The notes under the pieces: generated by a model
What the model was told of the DNA's origin: nothing
What the model saw: only the letters and a program-made list of their open reading frames with translations
Database searches by the model: none
Assembly: GCA_963966185.1 (NCBI GenBank)
Contig: CAWZYM010000089.1
Coordinates: 248,001-312,000 of the forward strand
Reading direction: 5' to 3'
DNA length: 64,000 nucleotides
Origin: Rhabditoides inermis
Lineage: Eukaryota > Nematoda > Chromadorea > Rhabditida > Rhabditidae
Translations under genes and position numbers: made by a program
Part shown: piece after piece, positions 61,162-64,000 of the stretch
How positions within the stretch are numbered: the first letter of the stretch is position 1
Layout: each line of letters opens with the position of its first letter

Positions 61162-64000
61162 GCAACTGATCCTCGATCGAGTGTTCGGACACCTCACTGA
61201 ACCTCAATCAAGTGTCCGACTGAAGTGTCCGATAGCTAACCTGATCCTTAATCAAGTGTCCGGACACTTCACTGAACCTCAATCAAGTGTCCAAATGGTG
61301 TGTCCGATAACTCACCTGAACCTTAATCGACTGTCCGGAAACATCACTGGACCTTAATCAAGTGTCCGGACACTTTACTGAACTCCAATAAAGTGTACGG
61401 ACACTTCACTAAACCTTATTAAAGTGCCCAGAAGAAGTGCCCGATAGCTCAACTGATCCTTGATCGAGTGTCCGGACACTTCACTGAACCTCAATCAAAA
61501 GTCCGAATGATGTGTACGAAAACTCACCTGAACCTTAATCGACTGTCCGGACACATCACTGGACCTTAACCAAGTGTCCGTACACTTCACTGAATTCCAA
61601 TGAAGTGTACGGACATTTCACTAAACTTTATTTAAGTGTCCGGAAGAAGTGTCCGATAGCTCACCTGATCCTTAATCAAGTGTCCGGACAGTTCACTGAA
61701 CCTCAATCAAGTGTCCGACTGAAGTGTCCGATAGCTAACCTGATCCTTAATCGACTGTCCGGACACATCACTGGACCCTAACCAAGTGTCCGTACACTTT
61801 ACTGAATTCCAATGAAGTGTACAGGCATTTCACTAAACTTTATTTAAGTGTCCGGAAGAAGTGTCCGATAGCTCACCTGATCCTTAATCGAGTGTCCGGA
61901 CACCTCACTGAACCTCAATCAAGTGTCCGACTGAAGTGTCCGATAGCTAACCTGATCCTTAATCAAGTGTCCGGACACTTCACTGAACCTCAATCAAGTG
62001 TCCAAATGGTGTGTCCGATAACTCACCTGAACCTTAATCGACTGTCCGGACACATCACTGGACCTTAATCAAGTGTCCGGACACTTTACTGAACTCCAAT
62101 AAAGTGTACGGACACTTCACTAAACCTCATTAAAGTGTCCAGAAGAAGTTCCCGATAGCTCAACTGATCCTCGATCGAGTGTTCGGACACCTCACTGAAC
62201 CTCAATCAAGTGTCCGACTGAAGTGTCCGATAGCTAACCTGATCCTTAATCAAGTGTCCGGACACTTCACTGAACCTCAATCAAGTGTCCAAATGGTGTG
62301 TCCGATAACTCACCTGAACCTTAATCGACTGTCCGGACACATCACTGGACCTTAATCAAGTGTACAGATACTTCACTGAACCCCAATGAAGTGTACGGAC
62401 ACTTCACCAAACTTCATTAAAGTGCCCGTAAAAAGTGTCCGATAGCTAACCTGATCCTTAATGTCCGGACACTTCACTGAACCTCAATCAAGTGTCCGGA
62501 CACTTCACTGAACCTCAATCAAGTGTCCAAATGATGTGTCCAAAAACTCACCTGAACCTTAATCGACTGTCCGTACACATCACTGGACCTTAATCAAGTG
62601 TACAGATACTTCACTGAACCCCAATAAAGTGTACGGACACTTCACCAAACCTCATTAAAGTGCCCGTAAAATGTGTTCGAGAGCTAACCTGATCTTTAAT
62701 GTCCGGACACTTCACTGAACTTCAATCAAGTGTCCGGACACTTCACTGAACCTCAATCAAAAGTCCGAATGATGTGTCCGAAAACTCACCTGAACCTTAA
62801 TCGACTGTCCGGACACATCACTGGACCTTAATCAAGTGTCCGGACACTTAACTGAACTCCAATAAAGTGTACGGACACTTCACCAAACCTCATTAAATTG
62901 CCCGTAAAATGTGTCCGATAGCTAACCTGATCCTTAATGTCCGAACACTTCACTGAACTTCAATCAAGTGTCCGGACACTTCACTGAACCTCAATCAAGT
63001 GTCCAAATGGTGTGTCCGATAAATCACCTGAACCTTAATCGACTGTCCGGACACATCACTGGACCTTAACCAAGTGTCCGGACACTTTACTGAACTCCAA
63101 TAAAGTGTACGGACACTTCACTAAACCTCATTAAAGTGTCCAGAAGAAGTGCCCGATAGCTCCACTGATCCTCGATCGAGTGTCCGGACACTTCACTGAA
63201 CCTCAATCAAAAGTCCGAATGATGTGTTAGAAAACTCACCTGAACCTTAATCGACTGTCCGGACACATCACTGGACCTTAACCAAGTGTCCGTACACTTC
63301 ACTGAACCCCAATGAAGTGTACGGACACTTCACCAAACCTCATTAAAGTGTCCGGAAGAAGTGTCCGATACCTCACCTGATCCTTAATCAAGTGTCCGGA
63401 CAGTTCACCGAACCTCAATCAAGTGTCCGAATGATGTGTCCGATAACTGACCTAAACCTTAATCGACTGTCCGGACACATCGCTGGACCTTAACCAAGTG
63501 TCCGTACACTTTACTAAATTCCAATGAAGTGTACGGACATTTCACTAAACTTTATTTAAGTGTCCGGAAGAAGTGTCCGATAGCTCACCTGATCCTTAAT
63601 CAAGTGTCCGGACAGTTCACTGAACCTCAATCAAGTGTCCGACTGAAGTGTCCGATAGCTAACCTGATCCTTAATCGACTGTCCGGACACATCACTGGAC
63701 CCTAACCAAGTGTCCGTACACTTTACTGAATTCCAATGAAGTGTACGGACATTTCACTAAACTTTATTTAAGTGTCCGGAAGAAGTGTCTGATAGCTCAC
63801 CTGATCCTTAATCGAGTGTCCGGACACCTCACTGAACCTCAATCAAGTGTCGGACTGAAGTGTCCGATAGCTAACCTGATCCTTAATCAAGTGTCCGGAC
63901 ACTTCACTGAACCTCAATCAAGTGTCCAAACGGTGTGTCCGATAACTCACCTGAACCTTAATCGACTGTCCGGACACATCTTAATCAAGTGTCCGGACAC
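61162..64000 (+). repeat. Satellite A, third copy of the 16993 segment, open at window end
   Basis: Follows 50377 at an offset of 10,785 bp up to about 63520, sharing GTGTACAGGCATTTC and TTTACTAAATTCC. After that, the terminal HOR carries GTGTCGGACTG (about 63848) and CCAAACGGTG (about 63925), the variants of the unit at 23654, where 53060 has GTGTCCGACTG and CCAAATGG. The spacing stays the same, so a register-preserving exchange joins the first HOR to a later one. The block runs off the window. Confidence 0.9.

Noticed and set aside
1028..62068. The many 63-110-codon ORFs on the plus strand across both satellites
   Set aside because: They follow monomer arithmetic (31+44 = 75 bp, 3x40 = 120 bp), lack any domain, begin and end at arbitrary monomers and recur in every array copy. 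They are not called as genes.
1..64000. Telomeric repeat, rDNA or centromere identity
   Set aside because: No short telomeric motif or rRNA-like sequence was seen. A centromere role is possible but nothing in the sequence shows it.
41725..64000. The whole A/B/MITE mosaic as an assembly artefact
   Set aside because: Not excluded, but copies carry different private substitutions and indels (75 bp, 7 bp, 119 bp, 6 bp, single bases), which simple duplication of contigs would not create. Spanning long reads would settle it.

Overview
This window is eukaryotic repetitive DNA with no recognisable gene. Almost all of it belongs to two unrelated tandem satellites, here called A and B. Four short TTAA-flanked elements with terminal inverted repeats interrupt satellite A; they look like piggyBac-type MITEs. 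Non-autonomous piggyBac-like elements in a large satellite field fit an animal, probably arthropod, heterochromatic or pericentromeric region. The species and chromosome cannot be read from the sequence. All long ORFs are by-products of the repeat phase or lie inside MITEs. I saw no rRNA, tRNA, CRISPR, promoter or terminator signal.

Satellite A is built from two monomer lengths. The 31-bp form carries the 16-bp perfect palindrome AAGTGTCCGGACACTT. The 44-bp form carries the same 8-bp half-site AAGTGTCC twice, head to tail, with a 13-bp period. These combine as 44+31+31+31+44+31 = 212 bp, often with an extra 44+31 = 75 bp. Higher-order repeats (HORs) follow: 1,484/1,485 and 1,210 bp (together 2,695 bp), 1,652 bp, 778 bp and about 6.5 kb. 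Satellite B is a 40-bp monomer (39- and 41-bp variants) with the odd-centred dyad AAACCTGGTTT.

Layout: A runs from 1 to 41724, interrupted by MITE1 (30316-30623), MITE2 (35991-36525), MITE3 (36701-37086) and MITE4 (40531-41012). Then comes B forward (41725-45296), B inverted (45297-45662), a 3' piece of MITE4 (45663-45949), A (45954-46743), B forward (46744-49515), B inverted (49516-50242), a shorter MITE4 piece (50243-50376), A (50377-57880), B forward (57881-60300), B inverted (60301-61027), the same short MITE4 piece (61028-61161) and A to the window end.

The right third is therefore a mosaic in which A, an inverted B fold-back and a MITE4 fragment have been copied together. The last complete unit is 10,785 bp long, and its next partial copy differs at very few sites. 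Its A part is a copy of 16993-26148 lacking exactly one 1,652-bp HOR. The features do not form a pathway. They record repeated unequal exchange, inverted duplication, gene conversion and transposition. Part of the fine structure could be assembly error and needs single long reads to confirm.
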